Below, in pieces: positions 7,558-15,374 of a stretch of DNA of 64,000 nt. The notes below the pieces were generated by a model. The model worked only from the letters and a program-made list of their open reading frames with translations. It was not told the DNA's origin and did not search any database. This DNA comes from Acidovorax sp. Root219 (lineage in GTDB: Bacteria > Pseudomonadota > Gammaproteobacteria > Burkholderiales > Burkholderiaceae_C): NCBI RefSeq assembly GCF_001428665.1, contig NZ_LMIJ01000011.1, positions 726,251 to 790,250 of the forward strand, read 5' to 3'. Position 1 is the first letter of the stretch. The number at the start of each line of letters is the position of its first letter. Both the position numbers and the translations under genes were made by a program.

Positions 7558-8013
7558 TCAACTGTTGGCGCGCTTCTTGAGCCAGCGCATCAACCCACCC
7601 ACCACGGGCAGCTTTTCGTACAGCTCCTCGGCTGCATCCCAGTAGTCGCGGTGCAGCGTGACCAGGCCCTGGTCGTCGAACACCAGGTGCGAGGCGCCGC
7701 GCACCGTCTGTGCCACGCCCTTGTGGAAATTGCGGAAGGCGAACAGGAACTCCCAGGTCAGGAAGCACTGCTGCCCCTGCACCACGCGGCCCGTCACCAC
7801 GAAGCGCGGCTGCTCCAGCGCCACGAACATGTGCTCGAAGATGTGCCGGATGGCGGGCAGGCCCTGCACCTCGTTGAACGGGTCCTTGAAGCGCGCATCG
7901 GCCGCATACAGGCGGCCCAGTGCCGCCACGTCGGCCGGGGCCAGGGTCTCGAAAAAGGCGATCACGCGGGTGACGGCTTCTTCGGTGGATGGGGTGGTGT
8001 CTGGCGGCGGCAT
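7558..8013 (-). CDS. SnoaL-like / NTF2-fold protein, last gene of the lipid operon
   Basis: A 151-residue protein of the SnoaL/NTF2-like superfamily, with FKDPFNEVQGLPAIRHIFEH as the characteristic pocket segment and a C-terminal basic tail LKKRANS. Such proteins are small isomerase/hydrolase-like or ligand-binding folds; the substrate is not known. The start at ATG 8013 (MPPPDTTP) follows the SDR stop (8019) by five bases; the frame is open to 8058 but that would overlap the SDR. Homologues commonly accompany SDR, DUF3833 and cyclopropane-synthase-type genes in putative photooxidative-stress operons. It converges on the dehydratase gene with almost no intergenic space. Confidence 0.78.
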   Translation of the reverse strand: MPPPDTTPSTEEAVTRVIAFFETLAPADVAALGRLYAADARFKDPFNEVQGLPAIRHIFEHMFVALEQPRFVVTGRVVQGQQCFLTWEFLFAFRNFHKGVAQTVRGASHLVFDDQGLVTLHRDYWDAAEELYEKLPVVGGLMRWLKKRANS

Positions 8014-8018
8014 GGGGC

Positions 8019-8801
8019 TCACAGTCCGGTGAACTTGCGAATGGCCGGAAAGTACCACCCATACGGCAGCACGCGCAGCATCTTCATCACGCGCGTGAAG
8101 CGCTTGGGGAAGTGGATGTCGAACGCGCCTTGCCCCCAGCCCTTGAGGATGGCCGTGGCCGCCTCTTCGGGCGTGATCAGCGCGGGCATGCGAAAGTCAT
8201 TGCCCTCGGTGAGCGGCGTGGCCACGAAGCCGGGGTTGACCACGCTCACGCCCATGCCCAGGCCGTGCAGGTCCAGGTACAGTGCCTCGGCCAGGTTGAT
8301 CAGCGCCGCCTTGGTCGGGCCGTAGGCCAGGCTCTTGGGCAGCCCGCGAAAGCCCGCCACGCTGCTGACCAGGCTCACATGCCCGGGGCGGCCCGACTGT
8401 GCGGCGGCCAGCATGTCTGGCAGCACGGCGGCCAGCAGGTGCAGCACGCCTGTGTAGTTCACCTGTTCGTGGCGCAGCATCACGGGCAGGTCGAACTCCG
8501 TGGCGCGCATGTGGTGGTAGGTGCCTGCGCAGTAGCACACCAGGTCCAGCGGTCCACCCGCCAGCACCTGGGCTGCGGCCGCCTTCACAGCCTCCGGTAC
8601 GGCGGTGTCCAGCGGCAGGGCGATGCTGCCAGGGTGCTGCACGGCGAACGCATTGAGCGCCGCTTCGCTGCGGGCCGAGACGATGACCTCGGCCCCGCGC
8701 GCATGCAGGGCCGATGCCGTGGCCCGGCCGATGCCGCTGGAGGCGCCCACCAGCCAGGCCCGGCGGCCCTGCCAGTCGCGCAGGCGGGGGTTCAGGCTCA
8801 T
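8019..8801 (-). CDS. Short-chain dehydrogenase/reductase
   Basis: A 260-residue classical SDR. The cofactor motif is GASSGIG at 19-25, with serines at 146-147 and the catalytic pair Tyr160 and Lys164 (YGPTK). It is a soluble NAD(P)-dependent oxidoreductase with unknown substrate, presumably a lipid or lipid-derived carbonyl given its operon partners. Its start overlaps the DUF3833 stop by four bases (ATGA at 8798-8801) and the SnoaL-like gene follows after five bases, so it is co-translated in the eight-gene operon. Start ATG 8801 gives the expected N-terminus just before the first beta strand. Confidence 0.88.
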   Translation of the reverse strand: MSLNPRLRDWQGRRAWLVGASSGIGRATASALHARGAEVIVSARSEAALNAFAVQHPGSIALPLDTAVPEAVKAAAAQVLAGGPLDLVCYCAGTYHHMRATEFDLPVMLRHEQVNYTGVLHLLAAVLPDMLAAAQSGRPGHVSLVSSVAGFRGLPKSLAYGPTKAALINLAEALYLDLHGLGMGVSVVNPGFVATPLTEGNDFRMPALITPEEAATAILKGWGQGAFDIHFPKRFTRVMKMLRVLPYGWYFPAIRKFTGL

Positions 8802-9346
8802 GGCGCCCGCCGGGTGAACGACAGCGTGATCTCGCCCAGACGCACGCCGAACTTGCTCATGGTGGCGCGGTTGAGCATCACGCGCTCGTCCATGAGGTAC
8901 ATCCAGTCGTCCAGGTCCACGTGGTAGACCGTGCCATCCACGGGCAGGGCCAGCGTGTAGTTCCAGCGGAAGGCGTTGCCGCGCACCTGGCCTACGGCCT
9001 GGCCGATCACGTCGCCGGCCGTGCCTGTGTAGCGGCCATCGGCCTCACGGGTGAGGCGCCAGATGCGCCGCTCCGTGCTGCCGTCCGAATAGGTGAAGGC
9101 CTCGTCCAGCACGCCCTGGTTGCCGGTCCACTGGCAGTTCATGACCACGGTGAAGCGTTTGACGATCTTGCCGCTGCGGTCCTGGAACATGCCGTGCGCG
9201 TCGATCACGCCATTGAAATACTGCGCCAGGTCGAGCACGGGCTTTTCGGCCGCGTAGTCGGCCAGGTTCTGGCCCGCGCAGCCCGACAGCGCCACGGGGG
9301 CGGCCACGGCGGCCGCCGAAAGGAGTAACAAGCGTCGCTGCATCAT
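8798..9346 (-). CDS. DUF3833 lipoprotein
   Basis: A 182-residue DUF3833 protein. The N-terminus MMQRRLLLLSAAAVAA leads to an LSGC lipobox, so it is a predicted lipoprotein. The remainder is rich in beta strands with alternating aromatic residues (RRIWRLTREADGRYTGTAGD), consistent with a lipocalin-like fold. A role in lipid handling at the envelope is inferred from the fold and from the adjoining fatty-acid-modification genes. The start codon overlaps the stop of the transporter gene (ATGA, 9343-9346); the second ATG at 9343 is an alternative. Confidence 0.85.
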   Translation of the reverse strand: MMQRRLLLLSAAAVAAPVALSGCAGQNLADYAAEKPVLDLAQYFNGVIDAHGMFQDRSGKIVKRFTVVMNCQWTGNQGVLDEAFTYSDGSTERRIWRLTREADGRYTGTAGDVIGQAVGQVRGNAFRWNYTLALPVDGTVYHVDLDDWMYLMDERVMLNRATMSKFGVRLGEITLSFTRRAP

Positions 9347-10638
9347 GGTTTGCCTTGGAGGGATGGAATGGCTGCGACAAGGGGTGGTTGCCGCAGGATC
9401 AGGAAGTACAGCGCTGCCGCGGCCACCAGCTTCAAGGCGCAGGGCAGCACGGCATAGGCCAGGCCCAGCGTCTGCAGGCCCTCTGCGCTGCGCGTGCCAG
9501 GCGTGTAGCCCAGTGCGTCGAGCAAGGGCAGGGCCAGGCCTGCGGCCAGTGCCAGGTTGAGCTTGGTGGCAAAGTTCCACCAGCCGAAGTAGGCGCCCTC
9601 GTGCCGGCCGCTGTCGCCTTCGGCCGTCACCACCCCGGCCAGCAGGGCACCGGGCAAGGCGAGGTCGGTGCCCAGGGCCATGCCCGAGAGTGCGCACACG
9701 GCAAGGAAGGGCATGTTGTCGCCCATTCCGAGCCCAGCCGTCCAGCCAAACACGGCCACGGCCAGCAGCATGCCCGCCAGCCAGGTGCGGGCCAAGCCCC
9801 AGCGCGCCACGGCGCGCAGCCACAGCGGGATCGAGAGCGCTGCGCAGAGGAAGTACGCGGCCAGGAACATCGGCTCCTGGCCCGGCGGGGCCTGCAGCCG
9901 GTCCTGGATGAAGAACAGCACCAGTGTGGCCGGTACGGCGCTGGCAATGCCGTTGAGCACGAACACCGCCAGCAGGCGGCGAAAGGCGGGCCGCGTCCAG
10001 GGCCGCCAAAGGTCTGCACGGTCTGTGGCGTGTGGCGCAACTGGCGCGGGCCGGGGTGCGCGCAGCCACGCCAGCCAGCCCAGCACCAGGGCGGCCGCAA
10101 ACACGCCCAGCATCACCGGCAGGCCCAGCAGCGCGGGCAGTACCGAGGCGAGCACCACGCCCACCAGGGCCGCGCCCTCGCGCCAGGCGACGATGCGGCT
10201 GCGCTGCAGCTCGTCACCGCCCAGGCGCGCACCCCAGGACTGGTGCGCAATGCCGAGCTGGCTGTAGGCCAGGTAGGTGACCAGCAGGCAGACCAGCGCC
10301 CAGGCCGCGAGCGCGCCCTGGCCCTGCACCTTGGGAAAGAACAGCGCGGTGAGCCCGACGGCCAGCACCACGGCCGATACCGCCCCCGTGGAGAGAACCG
10401 CCAGCGGCGAGCGTTCGAACAGCCGGTCGGCCCAGCGGCCGAGCAGCGGGTCCGAGACCGCATCGAACAGGCGCGCGGCCAGCAGCACGCCGCCCAGCGT
10501 GGCCAGGGGCATGCCGAACTCACGGGCGTAGTGGTTGGGCAGCAGCACGTACAGCGGCAGCGCCACGAAGGCCAGCGGCAGCCCGAGCAGGCCATAGGCC
10601 AGCCCCTGGCGCCAGGGCAGCAGCGCGCCGGCGGTCAC
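9343..10638 (-). CDS. MFS transporter of the GPH (glycoside-pentoside-hexuronide) type
   Basis: A 431-residue, twelve-helix transporter. The loop between helices 2 and 3 reads SDPLLGRWADRLFERS, typical of MFS_2/GPH proteins, and the N-terminal GLLGLPLAFVALPLYVLLP also matches. Family members in operons with Cfa-type methyltransferases are annotated as sugar:cation symporters, but their neighbours suggest lipid or membrane-related transport, perhaps flipping as in the distant MFS_2 lipid transporters. That is inference. It overlaps both neighbours by four bases, so its level is tied to the operon. Confidence 0.82.
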   Translation of the reverse strand: MTAGALLPWRQGLAYGLLGLPLAFVALPLYVLLPNHYAREFGMPLATLGGVLLAARLFDAVSDPLLGRWADRLFERSPLAVLSTGAVSAVVLAVGLTALFFPKVQGQGALAAWALVCLLVTYLAYSQLGIAHQSWGARLGGDELQRSRIVAWREGAALVGVVLASVLPALLGLPVMLGVFAAALVLGWLAWLRAPRPAPVAPHATDRADLWRPWTRPAFRRLLAVFVLNGIASAVPATLVLFFIQDRLQAPPGQEPMFLAAYFLCAALSIPLWLRAVARWGLARTWLAGMLLAVAVFGWTAGLGMGDNMPFLAVCALSGMALGTDLALPGALLAGVVTAEGDSGRHEGAYFGWWNFATKLNLALAAGLALPLLDALGYTPGTRSAEGLQTLGLAYAVLPCALKLVAAAALYFLILRQPPLVAAIPSLQGKP

Positions 10639-11186
10639 GGCGTCCCCGCAGCAGAGGGTGCAGCGATCAGCGCCTGGCGCAGCGCTGGCTCGGAGGTGCG
10701 CGGCGACAGCCAGATGCCGAAGAACAGGCGCGAGAACTCGGGGTCCTTGACCTCGCCCACGACCTGCCCGCCCATCTGGAACACGGCGCCCGCCCCGGGC
10801 TGGTAGATGCCGGTGAGCTGGTCGCCCGCCTTCACGTCGGGCAGTGCGGCCTGCAGGGCCTGTTGCCAGCGCGTGGCCTGGGCGGGGGTGAAGCGGCCCA
10901 CGCGGCGCATTTCCTGGATGGAGCGCCCGGCGATCGCTTCGGCCGTGAAATCCCGCTGGTACGCCAGCTGGAGCACCAGGGGTTGGGCGGTGTAGTCGCT
11001 GGCGTCAAAGCCGGGGCTCACCCACAGCTGGGCGCTGTAGATTTCAAAGCCCAGGAAGCGCAGCGTGCCCTGGCCGGCCTGGCGCAGGCCGGCCAGCGGC
11101 GCTGCAGCCGGCGCCTGCGCCAGGGCCACGCCCGGGCAGAGCAATGCCAGGGCCAGGATGAGCATGGCGGCTTGCGTCATGGCCAT
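10635..11186 (-). CDS. Chalcone-isomerase-like secreted protein
   Basis: A 183-residue protein with a cleavable signal peptide (about 1-24, ending GVALAQA) and a chalcone-isomerase-like domain. The fragment RFLGFEIYSAQLW and the later FTPAQATRWQQ and GAVFQMGGQ segments match the bacterial periplasmic branch, which lacks flavonoid substrates. Plant relatives bind fatty acids, and a fatty-acid-binding role in the periplasm would fit this operon. ATG 11186 (MAMTQ) or 11180 (MTQ) may be the start. It follows the methyltransferase gene by three bases and overlaps the transporter start by four. Confidence 0.82.
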   Translation of the reverse strand: MAMTQAAMLILALALLCPGVALAQAPAAAPLAGLRQAGQGTLRFLGFEIYSAQLWVSPGFDASDYTAQPLVLQLAYQRDFTAEAIAGRSIQEMRRVGRFTPAQATRWQQALQAALPDVKAGDQLTGIYQPGAGAVFQMGGQVVGEVKDPEFSRLFFGIWLSPRTSEPALRQALIAAPSAAGTP

Positions 11187-11189
11187 GGC

Positions 11190-12410
11190 TCAGTCACGCA
11201 CCAGGGTGTACTGGACGAGGTTGATGTTGGCCATGGCAAAGGCCGCTTCGCAATAGGCCAGGTAGAACTCCCAGATGTGCAGGAAGCGCTGGTCGAAGCC
11301 GAGCTGCAGGATCTGCGCACGCTGGGCCAGAAAGCGCTCGCGCCAGCGCCTGAGGGTCTCGGCATAGTCCTGGCCGAAGGCGAACTCATCCACCACGCGC
11401 AGGCCGGCGGCCTCGGCCTCGCGGCGGAACTCGCGCGGGCAGGGCAGGCAGCCGCCCGGAAAGATGTACTGCTGGATGAAATCGGTGGAGCTGATGTAGC
11501 GCTCGAACAGGCCGTCGTCGATCACGATGCTCTGGATGCAGGCCTTGCCGCCGGGCTTGAGCAGGCGCCGCACGGCCTGGAAATAGGTCGGCCAGTACTC
11601 GCGGCCCACGGCCTCGATCATCTCGATGGAGCAGACCGCGTCGTAGGGCCCGTCGGTGATGTCGCGGTAGTCCTGCAGGCGCAGATCGGCCTGGGCACCC
11701 ACGCCGCTCGCGTCTATGCGCTGGCGCGCGAACTCCAGCTGCTCGGTGGACAGCGTCACGCCGGTCAGCGAGGCACCGAACTCGGTGGTGGCCATCTCGG
11801 CCAGCGCCCCCCAGCCGCAGCCGATCTCCAGCACCCGGTCGCCCGCTTGCACGCCCGCCATGCGCAGGGCGCGGCGCACCTTGGCATGCTGGGCGGTGCG
11901 CATGTCGCCACCGGCATCGCCCTCGAACCAGGCCGACGAGTAGTTCATCGTGTCGTCCAGCCACAACGTGTAGAAGGCATTGCCCAGGTCGTAGTGGGCG
12001 TGGATGTTCTTCTGGCTGTTGGCGCGCGTGTTGCGGTTGAGCAGGTGCTTGATGCGGTACAGCAGCCGCCCGGCCCAGCTGCCATAGATCACACCCTCCA
12101 CCTGCTGGCGGTTGGCGATGAACACGCGCAGGAGGTCCGTGAGGTTCGGCGTGGTCCAGTCGCCAGCGATGTAGCTCTCGGCAACCCCGATGTCGCCGGA
12201 CTTGAGGGCTGCCTTGCAGACGTTCCAGTTCCTGAGCGTGATGGCCGCTGCCGGCCCGTCGCCATGGTGGTTGCCGAAATGCTGCAGCGTGCCGTCGGGC
12301 AGTTGCACCGTGAGGCTGCCGTGTTGCAGGCGCTGCATCAGGCGCAGGGCCGTGCGGGCGGCGGCAGGGGTGCCCCTTGGCAGGGCGGGTGCGAGGGTGG
12401 TGCTGTTCAT
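11190..12410 (-). CDS. Cyclopropane-fatty-acyl-phospholipid synthase family methyltransferase
   Basis: A 406-residue SAM-dependent methyltransferase of the CFA synthase family. The SAM site VLEIGCGWGALAE is at about residues 183-195, preceded by the family HYDLGNAFY and DDTMNYSSAWF segments and followed by CSIEMIEAVG and IQSIVIDDGLFERY. It methylates or cyclopropanates unsaturated acyl chains of membrane phospholipids on the cytosolic face. Its association with an FAD oxidoreductase and DUF1365 recalls the Rhodobacter genes for methylated and furan fatty acids rather than a stationary-phase cfa. It begins 45 bases after the DUF1365 stop, the widest gap in the operon. Confidence 0.9.
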   Translation of the reverse strand: MNSTTLAPALPRGTPAAARTALRLMQRLQHGSLTVQLPDGTLQHFGNHHGDGPAAAITLRNWNVCKAALKSGDIGVAESYIAGDWTTPNLTDLLRVFIANRQQVEGVIYGSWAGRLLYRIKHLLNRNTRANSQKNIHAHYDLGNAFYTLWLDDTMNYSSAWFEGDAGGDMRTAQHAKVRRALRMAGVQAGDRVLEIGCGWGALAEMATTEFGASLTGVTLSTEQLEFARQRIDASGVGAQADLRLQDYRDITDGPYDAVCSIEMIEAVGREYWPTYFQAVRRLLKPGGKACIQSIVIDDGLFERYISSTDFIQQYIFPGGCLPCPREFRREAEAAGLRVVDEFAFGQDYAETLRRWRERFLAQRAQILQLGFDQRFLHIWEFYLAYCEAAFAMANINLVQYTLVRD

Positions 12411-12455
12411 GGCGGGCCGGATGGAAGAGGGGTTTCGGGACGGTGCGTGCCGGGC

Positions 12456-13235
12456 TCAGCGGGTCACGGCGGAGGCGGGGGCCGCGGGCTTGCGGTGAAA
12501 GCGCACCCGCTTGGCCCACAGACGGAGGGCCTGCCAGTGGATGCGGGCGATCACCGCCAGCGTCATCGCCGGGTAGCCCCACAGCGCCTGGCGCAGGGTC
12601 TCGCGGGTGATGGGCGAGAGCGTGCCGCTCACGCTGGTCTGCAGCAGCGGGCCGCTGGCGTCGTCGTGGTCGATGCGCACCACGGTGCGCTCCTGCCCGC
12701 CCTGCACCGTGCGCAGGAAGCGGAAACGGTAGCCGCCGCTGATGTCGCAGAACGGCGAGACGTGGAACACCTTGCGCGCATGCTGCTCGGCGCCGTAGCG
12801 CGGCTGGTCCAGCAGATAGCAGTGGCGCTCGCCAAAGGTGTTGTTGACCTCGACCACGATGGCGCGCAGGCTGCCGTCCGGGCGGTGGCAGTACCAGAAG
12901 CTCACGGGCTTGAAGGTGTAGCCCAGCACGCGCGGGTAGCAGTGCAGCCAGACCTCGCCCGTGGCGTCCGCGATGCCTTCGGCGCGCAGCAATTCGTCGA
13001 TCCAGGCGAGTGCACCGCCCTGGGCGTCGCTGCGGCCGTCGCCATGGTCGGCATCGTGAAAGCTGATGGCGCCCCTGCGGTTCACGGCCAGCAGCCCGGC
13101 TGCCTGTGCGCGCAGTGAGCGCATGGGCAGCATCAGGAAGAAGGTGGGGTAGGCAAATGCATGCCGCTGGGGGCGCAGGCGCGTATGGCGCACCTGGCCA
13201 AAGCCCAGCAGCGGCTCGGCGGTGCGGGTGTCCAT
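12456..13235 (-). CDS. DUF1365 family protein
   Basis: A 259-residue DUF1365 protein. Conserved features are GQVRHTRLRPQRHAFAYPTF near the N-terminus, the FKPVSFWYCH motif, EVNNTFGERHCYLL and the DISGGYRFRF segment. The biochemical function is not established; the family almost always sits between an FAD-dependent oxidoreductase and a Cfa-type methyltransferase, exactly as here, and is thought to work with them on acyl chains. Its start overlaps the last base of the oxidoreductase stop codon (13235), showing tight translational coupling. Confidence 0.9.
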   Translation of the reverse strand: MDTRTAEPLLGFGQVRHTRLRPQRHAFAYPTFFLMLPMRSLRAQAAGLLAVNRRGAISFHDADHGDGRSDAQGGALAWIDELLRAEGIADATGEVWLHCYPRVLGYTFKPVSFWYCHRPDGSLRAIVVEVNNTFGERHCYLLDQPRYGAEQHARKVFHVSPFCDISGGYRFRFLRTVQGGQERTVVRIDHDDASGPLLQTSVSGTLSPITRETLRQALWGYPAMTLAVIARIHWQALRLWAKRVRFHRKPAAPASAVTR

Positions 13236-14545
13236 CAGGCGGCCTCCGCCAGCGGTGCCGGCATGCGGGCCAGCAAGTGCTCGGCCACGGCCAGGCCCGA
13301 CTTCAGCCCGTCTTCATGGAAGCCATAGCCCGTCCAGGCGCCACAGAACCAGGTGCGTTCACGGCCCTGGAGCTGCGCGACGCCCTTTTGCGCACGGATG
13401 GCCGCCAGGTCGAAGACCGGGTGGGCATAGTCGTAGCTGCCGATCACCTGGTCGGGGGCGATCTCGCCCACCGGGTTGAGCGAGACAACGACCGGCTGCG
13501 CGAAGGGCACGGGCTGCAGCTGGTTGATGAGGTAGTGCAGGCACACGCGCGCCGACTCACGGCTGCGCTCGGGTGCGCGTTCGTAGTTCCACGCGGCCCA
13601 GGCGGCACGGCGTTCGGGCAGCACCGAGGTGTCGGTGTGCAGCACGGCGCGGTTGGCCTGGTAGCGGATGGCACCTAGCACCGCGCGCTCCTGCAGCGTG
13701 GGCTGGGCCAGCAGCGCCAGCGCCTGGTCCGAGTGGGTGGCCAGCACCACCTGGTCGAAGCGCTCGGTGTTGCCGGTAGTCACCACGCGCACGCCTGCAG
13801 CGTCGCGCTCGATGCGGCGCACGGGGGTGTCCAGGCGCTTGTCGTCGATGCCCGCCACGATCTTGTCCACATAGTGGCGCGCGCCACCGGCCACCGTCCA
13901 CCACTGGGGCCGGTCGCTCACCTGGATCAGGCCGTGGTTGTGGCAGAAGCGGATCATCGTGGCCACCGGGAACTGCAGCATCTGGTCTGTGGGGCAGCTC
14001 CAGATGCAGCCCAGCATGGGCAGGAAGTACCAGTCGCGGAACGCGTCGCCAAAGCGGTGCTCCTTGAGGAAGTCGGCCAGGGGCTGCATCAACGCGGCGT
14101 CGGCCTGGGCTTCGGCCAGGCGCGTGCACAGCCGGTTGAAGCGCAGCAGATCGCGCAGCATGCCCAGGAAACGCGGGTTCACGAGGTTGCCGCGCTGGGC
14201 GAATACGGTGGACAGGTTCGTGCCGCTCCACTCCAGCGTGCGCCCGCCGCCCAGGGCCTGCGGTACTTGCACCGAGAACGACATGTCGGATTTGGCGGTT
14301 TCCACGCCCAGGTCGGCCAGCAGGCGGATCAGGTTCGGGTAGGTGCGCTCGTTGAAGACCAGGAAACCCGTGTCGACGCCGCAGTGCACGGCGTCGCCCT
14401 CGGGGCCCGGCAGGGTCACGTCCACTGTGTGGGTGTGGCCGCCGAAATAGCTGCCCGCTTCGTAGAGGGTGATGTCGGCCTGGCCGCGCAGCCGGTGGGC
14501 CACGGCCAACCCGGAAATGCCGGAGCCGACGATGGCGATCTTCAT
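13235..14545 (-). CDS. FAD-dependent NAD(P)-binding oxidoreductase (amine-oxidase fold), first gene of the lipid operon
   Basis: A 436-residue flavoprotein. The dinucleotide-binding motif GSGISGLAVAHRL is at 7-19, followed by the acidic residue and GGHTHT motif of the amine-oxidase/protoporphyrinogen-oxidase fold, and a C-terminal FAD-binding stretch WFCGAWTGYGFHEDGLKSG. Relatives act on acyl chains as desaturase- or oxidase-like enzymes in methylated/furan fatty-acid synthesis. It heads the eight-gene minus-strand operon. A GGGAG ribosome-binding site lies six bases before ATG 14545, positioned in the loop of a GCCGGC hairpin. An RpoE-type promoter is predicted at 14713-14741. Confidence 0.87.
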   Translation of the reverse strand: MKIAIVGSGISGLAVAHRLRGQADITLYEAGSYFGGHTHTVDVTLPGPEGDAVHCGVDTGFLVFNERTYPNLIRLLADLGVETAKSDMSFSVQVPQALGGGRTLEWSGTNLSTVFAQRGNLVNPRFLGMLRDLLRFNRLCTRLAEAQADAALMQPLADFLKEHRFGDAFRDWYFLPMLGCIWSCPTDQMLQFPVATMIRFCHNHGLIQVSDRPQWWTVAGGARHYVDKIVAGIDDKRLDTPVRRIERDAAGVRVVTTGNTERFDQVVLATHSDQALALLAQPTLQERAVLGAIRYQANRAVLHTDTSVLPERRAAWAAWNYERAPERSRESARVCLHYLINQLQPVPFAQPVVVSLNPVGEIAPDQVIGSYDYAHPVFDLAAIRAQKGVAQLQGRERTWFCGAWTGYGFHEDGLKSGLAVAEHLLARMPAPLAEAA

Positions 14546-14674
14546 GGCCGGCTCCCTCTGGCCGGCAGGCTGAATAAAAAAGTTGCGAAGCGTCCCGAAA
14601 CGAATAAGAGAGGGAGGGAGGAGAAGCGCTCCAGGAGAACAGTCGGAACCCGTGGGACCGAAAGGCTTCGCAAC
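14546..14674 (-). promoter_or_regulatory. Structured 5' leader of the lipid operon
   Basis: The gap before the oxidoreductase gene contains three elements in the mRNA sense. GCTTCGCAAC-type arms at 14582-14591 and 14665-14674 form a perfect 10-bp inverted repeat. A pyrimidine tract contains CTCCCTCT at 14609-14616, exactly complementary over 8 bases to AGAGGGAG at 14552-14559, which covers the ribosome-binding site. A 6-bp GCCGGC/GCCGGC hairpin (14547-14552, 14561-14566) would instead present the ribosome-binding site in its loop. Two exclusive structures around the ribosome-binding site suggest translational control; no protein or RNA ligand is known. Confidence 0.4.
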
Positions 14675-14712
14675 GTTAAAACGGGGGGACGCTCAACACG
14701 TCCTTGCTGTGG

Positions 14713-14741
14713 ATAGAGTAAGGGCGTTCTGCAGAAGTTCC
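14713..14741 (-). promoter_or_regulatory. Predicted ECF (RpoE-type) sigma promoter of the lipid operon
   Basis: On the minus strand GGAACTT (14735-14741) is a perfect match to the RpoE -35 element and is followed, after 16 bases, by CTCTAT (14713-14718), which matches the -10 consensus GTCTAA at 4 of 6. Transcription would start near 14705, giving a leader of about 160 bases before the oxidoreductase start. No ECF sigma or anti-sigma gene is in the window, so the cognate factor must be encoded elsewhere. Confidence 0.55.
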
Positions 14742-14789
14742 AGAGCTTCTCCTGCATTTTTTTGAAGAAATGTAAAGAAAACATTACGT

Positions 14790-15374
14790 TCACCGAGTTG
14801 GTGCAGTGGCCAGCTGTTGTTCGATGGCGCGGACCAGTCCCTTGCTGTCCGGCGCGGTGAGGCTGGTGTAGCTGTCCACCAGCTTGCCGTCGCGGCCCAG
14901 CAGGTACTTGTGGAAGTTCCAGCGCGGCGGGCCGGACATCTGGGCCAACTGGCGAAACAGCGGCGAGGCGTCGGCACCGGTCACCACGCTCTTGGCGAAC
15001 ATCGGAAACTTCACGCCGAAGGTGTTTTCACAGAAATCCGCAATCTGCTGGTTGTTGCCGCTTTCCTGCGAGAAGTCGTTGCTGGGAAAGCCCAGCACCA
15101 CCAGGCCCTTGTCCTTGTAGCGGGCATAGAGGTCTTCGAGGCCCTTGTACTGCCCCGTGAAACCACAGAAGCTGGCCGTGTTGACCACCAAGACAACCTT
15201 GCCGCTGTACTGGCACAGCGACTGCGGCTTTTCATCCTGCAACCGGGGGAAGGTGTGCTGCAGCGTGGCTGGGCAGGATTCGGGCGGGGCCGCGAAGGCG
15301 GAGGGAGCGAAGCCGAAAAACAGCAGGGCACCCGTGGCATGGGCCAGGGCCAGAAAGCGCGGGAATTGGGTCAT
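14790..15374 (-). CDS. Glutathione peroxidase family protein, exported
   Basis: A 194-residue GPx-fold thiol peroxidase with a signal peptide (about 1-29, ending AFAA), so it acts in the periplasm. The peroxidatic cysteine is Cys70 in NTASFCGFTGQY; Trp152 and Asn153 (RWNFHKYL) complete part of the catalytic tetrad. The loop that usually reads FPCNQFG reads FPSNDFS here, so the tetrad glutamine is Asp100 and the usual resolving cysteine is serine. It probably reduces lipid or organic hydroperoxides, perhaps through thioredoxin-like donors. It lies upstream of the lipid operon in the same direction, 244 bases away, and has its own promoter. Peroxidase next to lipid-modification genes suits an oxidative-stress regulon. 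Confidence 0.88.
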   Translation of the reverse strand: MTQFPRFLALAHATGALLFFGFAPSAFAAPPESCPATLQHTFPRLQDEKPQSLCQYSGKVVLVVNTASFCGFTGQYKGLEDLYARYKDKGLVVLGFPSNDFSQESGNNQQIADFCENTFGVKFPMFAKSVVTGADASPLFRQLAQMSGPPRWNFHKYLLGRDGKLVDSYTSLTAPDSKGLVRAIEQQLATAPTR

